Positions 34,828-43,119 of a DNA stretch of 64,000 nt are shown piece by piece. Every line of letters begins with the position of its first letter. Within the stretch, counting starts at the first letter, position 1. The stretch is from contig JBBRRA010000003.1 of NCBI GenBank assembly GCA_038225475.1, positions 1 to 64,000 on the forward strand, given 5' to 3'. Source of the DNA: Polymorphobacter_B sp038225475 (lineage in GTDB: Bacteria > Pseudomonadota > Alphaproteobacteria > Sphingomonadales > Sphingomonadaceae). Below the pieces are notes generated by a model, which worked only from the letters and a program-made list of their open reading frames with translations, searched no databases and was not told the origin of the DNA. The position numbers and the translations under genes are program-made.

Positions 34828-35253
34828 ATGATCCTGCAATCCACCCCCGTGCTGTATGTCGATGCCATCGCGCCTTCGGAGGCGTTTTTCGAAAAGCTCG
34901 GCTTCGTCCGCACCGTGGCCGTGCCCGAAACCGGCGAGGCGGGCTTCGTCATCCTGACGATGGGCGGCCACGGCGGCAGCAGCAACAACGGCATTTCGGT
35001 GATGCTGCAGACGATAAAGTCGGGCACCGACGACATGAGCAACGTCGACGCCGAAGTGTTTCGCCGCAACAAAAGCTTTTTGTTCATGTCGGTCGCCGAT
35101 GTCGATGCAGCGGCGCGCGCGGTGGGCGATGCAACGCTGTTCCTGCCCAAGCGCAACACCTTTTACGGTGCCGCCGAAATCGGCTTTACCGAACCGGGCG
35201 GGCACCATGTCGTGCTGGCGCAGATGGCCGCGAACTCGCCCGACGAGGCATAA
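34828..35253 (+). CDS. VOC family (glyoxalase/bleomycin-resistance-like) protein
   Basis: The 141-aa protein is a single vicinal-oxygen-chelate domain pair: PVLYVDAIAPSEAFFEKLGF, VILTMGGHGGSSNNGISVML, and YGAAEIGFTEPGGHHVVLAQ. The chemistry of an individual member cannot be predicted from the fold; glyoxalase, dioxygenase and antibiotic-sequestering proteins all belong here. Translation begins at ATG 34828, divergent from cmk. Confidence 0.83.
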   Translation: MILQSTPVLYVDAIAPSEAFFEKLGFVRTVAVPETGEAGFVILTMGGHGGSSNNGISVMLQTIKSGTDDMSNVDAEVFRRNKSFLFMSVADVDAAARAVGDATLFLPKRNTFYGAAEIGFTEPGGHHVVLAQMAANSPDEA

Positions 35254-35307
35254 GCCGCCGCGCCAAGCCGCGCTTGCGGCGATGCGAACTCGTGCTACAC
35301 CAAAGAC

Positions 35308-36480
35308 ATGCGTGGGGGCGCGACGATCCAAGGCAGGCTGTTCATCGTCATCGGCACCCGGCCGGAGGCGGTTAAACTTGCGCCGGTAATCGCGGCGCTG
35401 CGCGGTGTCTTGCCGGTGACGGTCTGCGCCACGGGCCAGCATCGCGACCTGCTCGACACCGCATTCGCCGACTTCGGCATCGTGCCCGACATCAATCTCG
35501 ACCTGATGCAGGGCGGTCAGCGGCCCGAGGATGTGGTGGCCGCCGCACTGCCGGTGCTGCGGCGGGCGATCACCGCGACGCACGCCGCCGCGGTGATCGT
35601 GCAGGGCGACACCGCCAGTGCGTTTGCCGGCGCGCAGGCCGGGGCCTATGCGTGCGTGCCCGTGATCCATGTCGAAGCCGGGCTGCGCAGCGACAGCATC
35701 GCCGAGCCGTTTCCGGAGGAGCTCCACCGGCGCGCCATCGCGCAACTGTCGTCGCGGCATTTCGCGCCGACCGCCGCTGCAGCGGCGGCGTTGCTCGCCG
35801 AGGGGATTCCGGCGGCAGCGGTGCATGTCGTCGGCAACACCGGGATCGACGCGCTGCTCGACATCGCCGCGCGGCTGCGAGGCGATGCGGCGGCGCGGGC
35901 GCAGGCGGCGGCGATGCTGCCCAGCCTCGAGGCGCGGCGACCGCTGCTGCTGGCGACAGTCCATCGCCGCGAAAATCACGGCACGCGCCTCGCCGATATC
36001 GCCGCCGCGCTCGAACAATTGGCGGTGCGGCATGGAGCGCAGATCGTCGTCCCGGTGCATCCCAATCCGGCGGTGCGCAGCGTGCTCGAAGCGCGACTCG
36101 GGGCTGTACCGGGGATTCATCTGGTGCCGCCGCTGCGCTATCCGGCGTTCGTCACGCTGTTGCAGCGGGCGCGCGCCGTGCTCACCGACCCGGGCGGCGT
36201 GCAGGAGGAGGCCCCCGCGCTCGGCTGCCCGGTCCTGGTGTTGCGGACCACGACCGAGCGGCGCGAGGGGCTGGCGGCGGGAACCGCGCAGCTGGTCGGG
36301 ACCGATCCCGGCGCGATCGTCGCTGCGGCCAGCCGCCTGCTCACCGACGATGTCGCGCATGCGCGGATGGCGCGGGTTGCGCTGCCCTACGGCGACGGCC
36401 ATGCGGCGGCGCGGATCGCTGCGATCCTCGCGCGCGCGTTCCTAGCCGCGCCGCGCCCCGAGGCTTTGCATCAGGGCTAG
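35308..36480 (+). CDS. wecB: UDP-N-acetylglucosamine 2-epimerase (non-hydrolysing)
   Basis: The 390-aa enzyme converts UDP-GlcNAc to UDP-ManNAc. Diagnostic stretches are FIVIGTRPEAVKLAPVIAAL, VIVQGDTASAFAGAQAG, VIHVEAGLRSDSIAEPFPEE, GNTGIDALLD, HRRENHG, and LTDPGGVQEEAPALGCPVLV with LRTTTERREGLAAGT. ManNAc-type sugars feed enterobacterial common antigen-like or capsular polymers, so it may supply the polysaccharide locus 2 kb away, although it is on the opposite strand. Its last 39 nt overlap the end of aroA on the other strand. Confidence 0.94.
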   Translation: MRGGATIQGRLFIVIGTRPEAVKLAPVIAALRGVLPVTVCATGQHRDLLDTAFADFGIVPDINLDLMQGGQRPEDVVAAALPVLRRAITATHAAAVIVQGDTASAFAGAQAGAYACVPVIHVEAGLRSDSIAEPFPEELHRRAIAQLSSRHFAPTAAAAAALLAEGIPAAAVHVVGNTGIDALLDIAARLRGDAAARAQAAAMLPSLEARRPLLLATVHRRENHGTRLADIAAALEQLAVRHGAQIVVPVHPNPAVRSVLEARLGAVPGIHLVPPLRYPAFVTLLQRARAVLTDPGGVQEEAPALGCPVLVLRTTTERREGLAAGTAQLVGTDPGAIVAAASRLLTDDVAHARMARVALPYGDGHAAARIAAILARAFLAAPRPEALHQG

Positions 36481-37770
36481 GAATGCCGGGAAGCTCGTCG
36501 CGATCGGCCGCGCGTCGTCGACGACCACCGGCGCGCGCGCATTCAGGCCCAGCACGGCAAAACTCATCGCGATCCGGTGATCGAGCTGCGCCGCCACCGT
36601 TGCGCCGCCAGCGACGGCCGTGCCCGCGCTGCCGTCGATCAGCAGCCCGTCGGGGAGTTCGGTGACCGCCACGCCGCACGCTGCCAGCCCCGTCGCCATC
36701 GCGGCGATCCGGTCCGACTCCTTGACGCGGAGCTCCTCGATCCCGCGCAGCGTGGTGCGGCCGTGCGCGAACGCTGCAGCCACGAACAGCACCGGATATT
36801 CGTCGATCATGCTCGGCGCGAGTTCGGGCGGAATTTCGGCACCGCGCAATGGCCCGGCAGTCGCGGTAATGTCGGCGACCGGCTCGCCGCCGACCAGCCC
36901 ACGCGGCTCGATGTGCAGATCGGCACCCATCAAAGCCAGCGCCTTCAGGATGCCGTCGCGCGTCGGGTTGATGCCGACATTGGTGACCGTCACTCGGCTG
37001 CCCGGCACGATCAGCGCGGCGACCAGCACGAACGCCGCCGATGAAATGTCGCCGGGAACCGTCAGCCGCTGCGGGCGAAGTTCGGCCTCGCCGGTAACGG
37101 TGATCGCGCGCCCTTCCGGCAGGTCGGTGACGGTCACTGCCGCGCCGAAACCGCGCAGCATGCGTTCGCTGTGGTCGCGGGTCGGGATGCGCTCGATCAC
37201 CGTGGTGTTGCCGCCGGTGTTCAACCCGGCGAGCAGCACCGCCGATTTGACCTGCGCCGATGCCACCGGCAGCACATAACGCACCGGCACCGCTGGGCAC
37301 GCGCCGGTCATCGTCAGCGGCAGGCGGTTGCCCGGCGCGGCGGTGAAGTGCGCGCCGAACTGGCTGAGCGGCACGGTCACGCGCGCCATCGGCCGCGCCG
37401 ACAGCGACGCATCGCCGACGAAGGTCGCAGTGATCCGGTGGCTGGCGAGCAGCCCCATCAGCAGCCGGGTCGAAGTGCCGCTGTTGCCCATGTCGAGCGC
37501 CTGGCGCGGCTGCAGCAGCGCGCCGACGCCGACACCGTGGACGTGCCAGCGCGTCTCACGCCGTTCGATCGTCGCGCCCATCGCGCGCAAAGCCGCGGCG
37601 GTGGACAGCACGTCCTCGCCCTCGAGCAGGCCGTCGATCACCGTTTCGCCGACCGCCAGCGCGCCGAGCATCAGCGCGCGATGCGAAATCGACTTGTCGC
37701 CGGGAACGGTGACACTGCCCGTCAGCGCGTGGTCGGCGTGCAGCGACAGCGGTTCGGGGGCGTCGGACAT
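36442..37770 (-). CDS. aroA: 3-phosphoshikimate 1-carboxyvinyltransferase (EPSP synthase)
   Basis: The 442-aa enzyme catalyses the sixth step of the shikimate pathway, joining PEP to shikimate-3-phosphate. It has VPGDKSISHRALMLGALA, DMGNSGTSTRLLMGLLA, SAQVKSAVLLAGLNTGG, PSMIDEYPVLFVAAAFA, LRVKESDRIAAMATGLAACG and LDHRIAMSFAVLGL. The overall sequence resembles class II (CP4-like) enzymes. Unlike CP4, the glyphosate-site position is Gly (NSGTS). ATG 37770 (MSDAPEPLSL) was chosen over the longer frame to 37923. The end overlaps wecB by 39 nt. Confidence 0.95.
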   Translation of the reverse strand: MSDAPEPLSLHADHALTGSVTVPGDKSISHRALMLGALAVGETVIDGLLEGEDVLSTAAALRAMGATIERRETRWHVHGVGVGALLQPRQALDMGNSGTSTRLLMGLLASHRITATFVGDASLSARPMARVTVPLSQFGAHFTAAPGNRLPLTMTGACPAVPVRYVLPVASAQVKSAVLLAGLNTGGNTTVIERIPTRDHSERMLRGFGAAVTVTDLPEGRAITVTGEAELRPQRLTVPGDISSAAFVLVAALIVPGSRVTVTNVGINPTRDGILKALALMGADLHIEPRGLVGGEPVADITATAGPLRGAEIPPELAPSMIDEYPVLFVAAAFAHGRTTLRGIEELRVKESDRIAAMATGLAACGVAVTELPDGLLIDGSAGTAVAGGATVAAQLDHRIAMSFAVLGLNARAPVVVDDARPIATSFPAFLALMQSLGARRG

Positions 37771-37873
37771 CGCGCGGCTTTTGACAGCGCCGGGTGGCTG
37801 TGGCAAGGCACCGCGCCTGTCGCACCGGGCCGCCGCCTGGCGCGTGCCGCCCCGCCTCTGGAGTGATTTGACC

Positions 37874-38197
37874 GTGGTTAAAGCCGAATGGGGCACCAAG
37901 CGTGCCTGCCCGAAGTGCAACACCCGTTTTTACGACCTGACCAAGGAAGATCCGGTAACCTGCATCGTCTGCGGTTACGCGTGGATGCCCGAGTCGGTGC
38001 TCAAGTCCAAGCAGCCGTTGCCGTTCGAAGCCGCCAAGCCGGCGCCCAAGACCAACGAGGACGGCGAGGTCATCGGTGACGACGATCTCGACCTCGATGT
38101 CGCCGAAGATGATGCCGAGGAGCCCGATGTCGATATCGGCGACGACGGCGAAGACCTCGCCGCGGTCGTCACCGGCGACGATGAGGAAGAGAGCTAA
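37874..38197 (+). CDS. TIGR02300 family protein
   Basis: The 107-aa protein has a compact zinc-ribbon N-terminus, MVKAEWGTKRACPKCNTRFY with DLTKEDPVTCIVCG (CPKC and CIVC pairs), and a very acidic Asp/Glu-rich C-terminal half. This is the TIGR02300 family, alphaproteobacterial proteins of unknown function usually beside aroA. The start is GTG 37874, consistent with the family start MVKAEWG. Confidence 0.9.
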   Translation: MVKAEWGTKRACPKCNTRFYDLTKEDPVTCIVCGYAWMPESVLKSKQPLPFEAAKPAPKTNEDGEVIGDDDLDLDVAEDDAEEPDVDIGDDGEDLAAVVTGDDEEES

Positions 38198-38272
38198 GTC
38201 CGGCTTGCGCCGCGGAACGCGAACGGTTATCACGCCGCTCCGCCCGTCCCACCGGGTGGCTGATGTTGTGTC

Positions 38273-38348
38273 GGGGCCTTAGCTCAGCTGGGAGAGCGCT
38301 ACGATGGCATTGTAGAGGTCAGCGGTTCGATCCCGCTAGGCTCCACCA
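38273..38348 (+). tRNA. tRNA-Ala (anticodon GGC)
   Basis: It folds with acceptor GGGGCCT/AGGCTCC, D arm GCTC...GAGC, anticodon arm CTACG-ATGGCAT-TGTAG (anticodon GGC), and T arm AGCGG-TTCGATC-CCGCT. The discriminator is A and CCA is encoded. It lies 73 nt beyond the downstream end of the polysaccharide locus. Confidence 0.96.
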
Positions 38349-38421
38349 ACATCCTCAATCGATACCGAACCGGTTGCGAACGGAACCTGCGCCGCCGCTG
38401 GTTCGCGCCGGGCGGCGCTGA

Positions 38422-39228
38422 CTACGGCTTTGTACAGAAAAACAAATACCGGTCGCTTTCGGTGTGCGGTGTGTGCTCGGACCGATCGACGAAATCGCCG
38501 CCGAAATCCTCGATCGCGACAACTTCGACGGTGAACCCTGCTGCTTCGAGCTTGCGCGCGAAATCGAGGCCGTTGAGCCGGAGATGGTCGCCGGTGCCGT
38601 ACATGCGTTCGCGTCCGGCATAGTCGAGGCTGCGATCCTCGAAGGTTTCCGCCCCATAGGTCGGGATGGCGATCAGCGCCCACGAGCCTCGCCGGGCAAT
38701 CCGATGCAGTTCACCGATCGCGCGGCGGTCGTCATCGATATGCTCGAGCACATGGATGCAGATGATCCCGTCGACGCTGTCGGACGGGAGCGCGATGTCG
38801 GTAATGTCGAGCTTCGCTGCCCTGACAAAGCGCACCGGGTTGAGGTCGGCGGCGACATAGTCGAGGTTCGGCAGGCCGCTCAGCGCCTTGTAGATGCCCG
38901 GATCGGGGGCAAAATGGATGACGCGCAGCCGGTCGGTTTCGATCCGCGTGCGCGCCTTCAGAAAGGCAAAGGCAAAGCGCTGACGGATGCCCGAGCGGCA
39001 GCGCGGGCAATCGGCATTGCGCGTCGCGAGATCGGTCGTCTCGCCGCGGATCGAGCAGACGCCGGACAACGGCTTGAGCGCCCGAAAGCGCCAGCCACAC
39101 ACCGGGCAACCGAAACGCGAGCCGGTGAAGCGCAGCGCGTCGAGGATGCCGAGCTGATAGCGGAGTTCGCGCGCCTGGCGGCCGGCGAACTTGCGCAGCG
39201 CGAACGCGGGGGCCGGTACATTGGTCAT
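38422..39228 (-). CDS. class I SAM methyltransferase with zinc-ribbon N-terminus
   Basis: The 268-aa protein has Cys pairs CPVC (about 41-44) and CPRC (about 74-77) forming a probable zinc ribbon. The methyltransferase fold follows: VIHFAPDPGIYKALSGL, YVAADLNPVRFVRAAKLDIT, SVDGIICIHVLEHIDDDRRA and GSWALIAIPTYGAETFED. Such proteins are frequent at the ends of polysaccharide loci, where they probably methylate a sugar or cap; the acceptor is unknown. It is the last gene of the locus, 6 nt after a glycosyltransferase. Confidence 0.82.
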   Translation of the reverse strand: MTNVPAPAFALRKFAGRQARELRYQLGILDALRFTGSRFGCPVCGWRFRALKPLSGVCSIRGETTDLATRNADCPRCRSGIRQRFAFAFLKARTRIETDRLRVIHFAPDPGIYKALSGLPNLDYVAADLNPVRFVRAAKLDITDIALPSDSVDGIICIHVLEHIDDDRRAIGELHRIARRGSWALIAIPTYGAETFEDRSLDYAGRERMYGTGDHLRLNGLDFARKLEAAGFTVEVVAIEDFGGDFVDRSEHTPHTESDRYLFFCTKP

Positions 39229-39234
39229 ATCGAC

Positions 39235-40332
39235 TTAAATCCTGGCGTTCGGGTGAAGTAATCCAAGCATCTGGCGGGCGACGGCATCCCAGCTTGGCGG
39301 CAGGCGGTGGCGTGCGGCGCGCCAGTCGGGCCACCATCCCGCCGCCAGCCGCGTCTGTAGTTCGGCGATAGCGGCAAGCAGCGATGCCGGATCGTGCGGC
39401 GCGAAATAAAGCGCCTCGTCGCCGCACAGCGTCCGCGCATAGGGCAGGTCGGGGCACACGATAGGCAGCCGCGCCCACATCGCCTCGACCAGCGGAAATC
39501 CATAGCTTTCGCTCAGCGACAGGAACAGCAGCGCATCGGCCTGCGCATAGGCCGCGATCACGCCATCGGGCGACAGTCGCCCGACGCAGTCGACCCCGCG
39601 CAGCGCCGGGTTTGGGCTGTTCGACGGATCGATGGTCAGCGTTAACCGGGCGTCGAGCCGGTCCCAATCATGCGGGCGGATCGCCGCGAGCAGCCGGTGG
39701 TTCTTGTGCGGATAATCGGCCGCCGGATAGAACAGCGACAGCGTCGGCGTGGTGCCGATGCGCCCGTTTCGCTGCAACCGCGTGGCGGTCAGCCAATCGG
39801 GCGGTGGCTGCGCAATCACATGCAGCCGCGCGGGGTCGAGCGCATAGGTGGCGCACATCGCCGCGCGCATCGCCTCGGTCTGGACGACGATCGCCGCGGC
39901 AAAGCACAGATTGGCGCGAAACAGCGCCCGGGCGATCCGGTACTTGGCCGCCGACGAACCGTGCTTCGTCAAATGCGGGGTTTGCACCAGAACGACTTGG
40001 CGCGCCGCCGTCCGGATCGGCAGATCGCCGAGCGTCAGCAGCGGCGTCGTCCCCGCGTACACATGCTGTGGGATCATACATTCGAGCACGCGCGACAGGC
40101 TTTGCGGCACGCGGCGGCGATAGATTGTGGTCCGCGTCGCCGATGCAGCCGGGGACCACTCCGCCAGTGCACCGCGATCGGGCAGATACAGCGCCTCGAC
40201 CGCAACGTCCCCCAGCCGGTCGAACGCAGGCAACAGCGACTGCGCCAGCTGCACCGCGCCCAGCCCGGTCACATTGGTCGCCCCGATCCGGATCGGCAGT
40301 GCAGCGGCGGCGGTCACGGCGCGTCGTACCAC
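39235..40332 (-). CDS. glycosyltransferase, GT4/GT-B type
   Basis: The 365-aa GT-B enzyme has a C-terminal nucleotide-sugar domain: LSLFYPAADYPHKNHRLLAA, VDCVGRLSPDGVIAAYAQAD, and ALLFLSLSESYGFPLVEAMW with the E-x7-E motif. N-terminal region GLGAVQLAQSLLPAFDRLGD. It probably transfers one sugar of the repeat unit to the lipid-linked chain on the cytoplasmic face. The start is GTG 40332, overlapping the upstream glycosyltransferase by 19 nt. Donor and acceptor are unknown. Confidence 0.87.
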   Translation of the reverse strand: MVRRAVTAAAALPIRIGATNVTGLGAVQLAQSLLPAFDRLGDVAVEALYLPDRGALAEWSPAASATRTTIYRRRVPQSLSRVLECMIPQHVYAGTTPLLTLGDLPIRTAARQVVLVQTPHLTKHGSSAAKYRIARALFRANLCFAAAIVVQTEAMRAAMCATYALDPARLHVIAQPPPDWLTATRLQRNGRIGTTPTLSLFYPAADYPHKNHRLLAAIRPHDWDRLDARLTLTIDPSNSPNPALRGVDCVGRLSPDGVIAAYAQADALLFLSLSESYGFPLVEAMWARLPIVCPDLPYARTLCGDEALYFAPHDPASLLAAIAELQTRLAAGWWPDWRAARHRLPPSWDAVARQMLGLLHPNARI

Positions 40333-41456
40333 GGATTTACCGGCGGCGCCGCCGCCTCGAGTACGCTGGCGATCGCCGCGTTGAGATACGCCCCCGCCAC
40401 GGCCGGGGTCAGCACCGCAGCGACCCGCGCCGCCGCATCGGCCATGCCCGCAAGGCGCGGCCGGTCGGCGGCGAGCGTCGCCAGCGCATCGGCGAGCGCG
40501 CCTGCGTCACCAGCGGGGACCACCACGCCGCACCCCCAGCGGTGGACGATCGCGGCTGCGCCGGTGGCGTCGCTGCACAGTACCGGGACGCCAGCCTGCA
40601 GCGCTTCGTTGACCACAACGCCCCAGCCGTCATGGCGGCTCGGCACCACCGCGACGTCGTAGCCCGCAAAAACTGCCTGTGCGGTGCCGAAGTCGGCGCG
40701 CCCGCAAAATCGGATGCCCGCCGCGTCGAAGCCGAAGCGCGCGGGATCGCCCGGTCCATAGACGTCGACCGCCACCGTACCGCGCAGCCGCCGTGCAGCC
40801 TCGACAAGCTCGGGCAGGCCCTTGCGCTCGATCAGTGTGCCGATGAATGCAACGCGCAGCGGTGGGCCGACCGCGTCCGACTGCGGGCGCTGCGACGGAA
40901 GGGGCGCGACGAAATAGCCGAACTGGAAAATCCGTTCGGGGGCGACCCCCATCGCGGAAAACTGGCGTACCGCACGCGTCGAAATCGCAAACACCCCGCT
41001 GATCCGCCCGCGCAGGACGACGCCGTAGCCGCGATAAAGCAGCGGCCGCAGCACCGCCTTAAGCCGGTCGCGGCGCGTTACGCGCGCGAAATAGCCCGTC
41101 GCCGCGACAGGATAGGGTTCCGACACCAGAAACGCCGGCAGACGGCGGTGCAGCGCGTGCAGCAGTGTCCGCATCAGCGTAATATTTTCGAACGGGCTGC
41201 CGAACAGGTGGATATCGTCGGTGTGTCGATCGAGCATCGCGCGCGCCGCAGACCATTGCCGCGGTTTCGGCAGCAGCTCGATGCGCAACGCCAGCGGGCG
41301 CGCAGTCGTCCACCCCTGCGCCGCGCGGATATCGTCTTCCAGCCGTGTGACATAGGCAATCACCGGCAGTCCAGCGGCCACCCCCAGCGCTTCGAGCGTC
41401 GCCGACATATGGTCGGTCAGCAGCGGTTGCCACACGACGATCGCGCGCGGGCTCAA
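40314..41456 (-). CDS. glycosyltransferase, GT4/GT-B type
   Basis: The 380-aa GT-B enzyme has LRVAFIGTLIERKGLPELVE, DVYGPGDPARFGFDAAGIRF, and VVPSRHDGWGVVVNEALQAG (the E-containing GT4 motif) followed by VPVLCSDATGAAAIVH. TTG 41456 overlaps the preceding stop as TTGA; the frame extends further upstream only into the neighbour gene. N-terminal region: AIVVWQPLLTDHMSATLEAL. It is one of four GT4-like enzymes of the locus; its specificity cannot be read. Confidence 0.86.
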   Translation of the reverse strand: MSPRAIVVWQPLLTDHMSATLEALGVAAGLPVIAYVTRLEDDIRAAQGWTTARPLALRIELLPKPRQWSAARAMLDRHTDDIHLFGSPFENITLMRTLLHALHRRLPAFLVSEPYPVAATGYFARVTRRDRLKAVLRPLLYRGYGVVLRGRISGVFAISTRAVRQFSAMGVAPERIFQFGYFVAPLPSQRPQSDAVGPPLRVAFIGTLIERKGLPELVEAARRLRGTVAVDVYGPGDPARFGFDAAGIRFCGRADFGTAQAVFAGYDVAVVPSRHDGWGVVVNEALQAGVPVLCSDATGAAAIVHRWGCGVVVPAGDAGALADALATLAADRPRLAGMADAAARVAAVLTPAVAGAYLNAAIASVLEAAAPPVNPWYDAP

Positions 41457-42631
41457 CGCGGATCGCCGAATAAATGCGCGGCGAGGCGTTCGCCCGCGCC
41501 ATCGGCGGCGCATATTTTTCGGACATTGGCGAGCCCGCGTGCAGCAGCAGCAGCGGCGGCGGCGCGGTCGGCGACGACCGCGTGCAGCTGCGCCACCAGC
41601 AGTGCGGCATCGTCGCGGTCGAGATACCGTGCGCCGTCGCCGAGCACGGCGCGGACGTCCGAAATGTCGGTGGTCAGCACAAGCACCCCCGCCCCTGCCA
41701 TTTCGGTGACCTTCGACGGAAAAGTCGTCTGCGCCAGCGGGCCGCTATTCAGTTTGAGCGCCAGCCCGACATGGATCCGGCCGAGGATCGCTGCATATTC
41801 GGCATCGGTCGTACGCCCGTGCACGATGATGCGCGGGGCGACGCTGCTGGCTGACAGCCGTTGCAATGTGGCCAGTCCGTCGCCCTTGCCGGTGACATGG
41901 ATTTCAAGCGCGTCGGCCCACCCTGGTCCGGCGGCGCGCACCTGTTCGACCGCCTCGGCCAGAAGGTCGACTCCGGTATCGGCGATCAAGGTGCCGCCCA
42001 TCAACACCCCGAGCGTCGGCGCATGCCAGTCGCGCGCGACGTCGCTGGTTTCGACGATGCCGTAATAGCACAGCGCCGGGCGCAGCGTCGTCCACGCCGT
42101 CAGCGCGCTGCACGCCAGCAGCGCACCCCCGGTGCACAGCTGGTCGAACAGCCAGCGGCGCGCGCGCGCGGACAGGCCGGTCAACCCGACTTCGCCGTCT
42201 TCGAGGTCAAGCACGGTGCGGTAGCCGAGCAGTCGTGCCGCGAGCAACGCGGGCAGGTAGAAACGCTCGCGGTTGTAGAACATCAGCGTCGTGCGCCTTG
42301 CCGCCCGCCGCAGCCGCCACAGCACCGCGACCGGGGCCAGCAGGCTGACCAGTTCGGAAACGACGCGCCGGTTGGCAAACGGCAGATAGATCGTGCCGAC
42401 ACCGTGTGCGCGCCGCAGCGTCGACGCATGGTAGCGAGCCGAACCGTCGCGGCGGCCCCGGCCGAGGCTGAGCGCGTGTGGGCTGATGCCGGGGCGGCGC
42501 AGCGCCTGCAGCAGCATGAAAATCTTGCGCGATGCGGCGGGACTGTCGGACGTAATCCGGCGCTCGATCCGCGTTGCGTCGTCGAGCGCGTTGCACAGGA
42601 ACAGCAGACGCCGCGGCGGGCCGACGGTCAT
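41453..42631 (-). CDS. glycosyltransferase, GT4/GT-B type
   Basis: The 392-aa protein has RRLLFLCNALDDATRIERRI at the N-terminus and LGVLMGGTLIADTGVDLLAE, IHVTGKGDGLATLQRLSASS, and LKLNSGPLAQTTFPSKVTEM in the C-terminal domain. The FPSKVTEM-GAG-LVLTTDISDV arrangement is typical of GT4 enzymes that place the donor against an E/K pair. ATG 42631 overlaps the acyltransferase stop (ATGA). Its function in the repeat unit is inferred from context. Confidence 0.85.
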   Translation of the reverse strand: MTVGPPRRLLFLCNALDDATRIERRITSDSPAASRKIFMLLQALRRPGISPHALSLGRGRRDGSARYHASTLRRAHGVGTIYLPFANRRVVSELVSLLAPVAVLWRLRRAARRTTLMFYNRERFYLPALLAARLLGYRTVLDLEDGEVGLTGLSARARRWLFDQLCTGGALLACSALTAWTTLRPALCYYGIVETSDVARDWHAPTLGVLMGGTLIADTGVDLLAEAVEQVRAAGPGWADALEIHVTGKGDGLATLQRLSASSVAPRIIVHGRTTDAEYAAILGRIHVGLALKLNSGPLAQTTFPSKVTEMAGAGVLVLTTDISDVRAVLGDGARYLDRDDAALLVAQLHAVVADRAAAAAAAARGLANVRKICAADGAGERLAAHLFGDPR

Positions 42632-43119
42632 TCGAGCGCTCGCTTCGAGCGCGCGGGAACCCCCGCGACGAGTGTGTCGGGCGGCACGTCGCCAACCACC
42701 ACCGAACCCGCCGCGATGACCGCGCCTTCGCCGATATGGACGCCGCCCAAAATCCGGCTGCCCGCGCCGATCCAGCACCCCGCGCCGATCGCGATCGAGG
42801 CCGCGGTTCCGGTGCCGGCGCGGCGGCCATGCGCGCCGATGTCATGGCTGCCGGTGATGAACTCGACCCCCGGTCCGATGTCACAGCCCGGTCCGATGAC
42901 GATCGACGCATCGGCATGCGTATGAACGATGACGCCGGGGCTGAGCCAGCTGCCCGCCCCGATAACGAAGCGCCCGCGCCCGTAAATCCAGCCGCGCCCG
43001 CACATGCTGGCGTCGCGGGCGATCTCGATGCCGCCGAGCCGCAGACAGGCGCGACGAAAGCCGAACAGCCGCGTCGGCGGAAGCAGCCCGAGCAGCAGGT
43101 TGACGAGGTGCCGGATCAT
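42628..43119 (-). CDS. left-handed beta-helix acyltransferase (WcaF/Maa-like)
   Basis: The 163-aa hexapeptide-repeat transferase has a hydrophobic start (HLVNLLLGLLPPTRLFGF) and then repeated hexads: ASIVIGPGCDIGPGVEFITG, HDIGAHGRRAG, and SIAIGAGCWIGAGSRILGGV, then IGEGAVIAAGSVVVGDVPPD. The HDIG His is the usual catalytic residue. These enzymes O-acetylate sugars of colanic acid-like polymers using acetyl-CoA. ATG 43119 overlaps the polymerase stop (ATGA). Confidence 0.9.
   Translation of the reverse strand: MIRHLVNLLLGLLPPTRLFGFRRACLRLGGIEIARDASMCGRGWIYGRGRFVIGAGSWLSPGVIVHTHADASIVIGPGCDIGPGVEFITGSHDIGAHGRRAGTGTAASIAIGAGCWIGAGSRILGGVHIGEGAVIAAGSVVVGDVPPDTLVAGVPARSKRALE

Noticed and set aside
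38273..38348. tRNA-Ala at the end of the polysaccharide locus as an integration site
   Set aside because: No integrase and no copy of the tRNA 3' end was found near 56.9-57.1 kb, and base composition of the locus matches its flanks.
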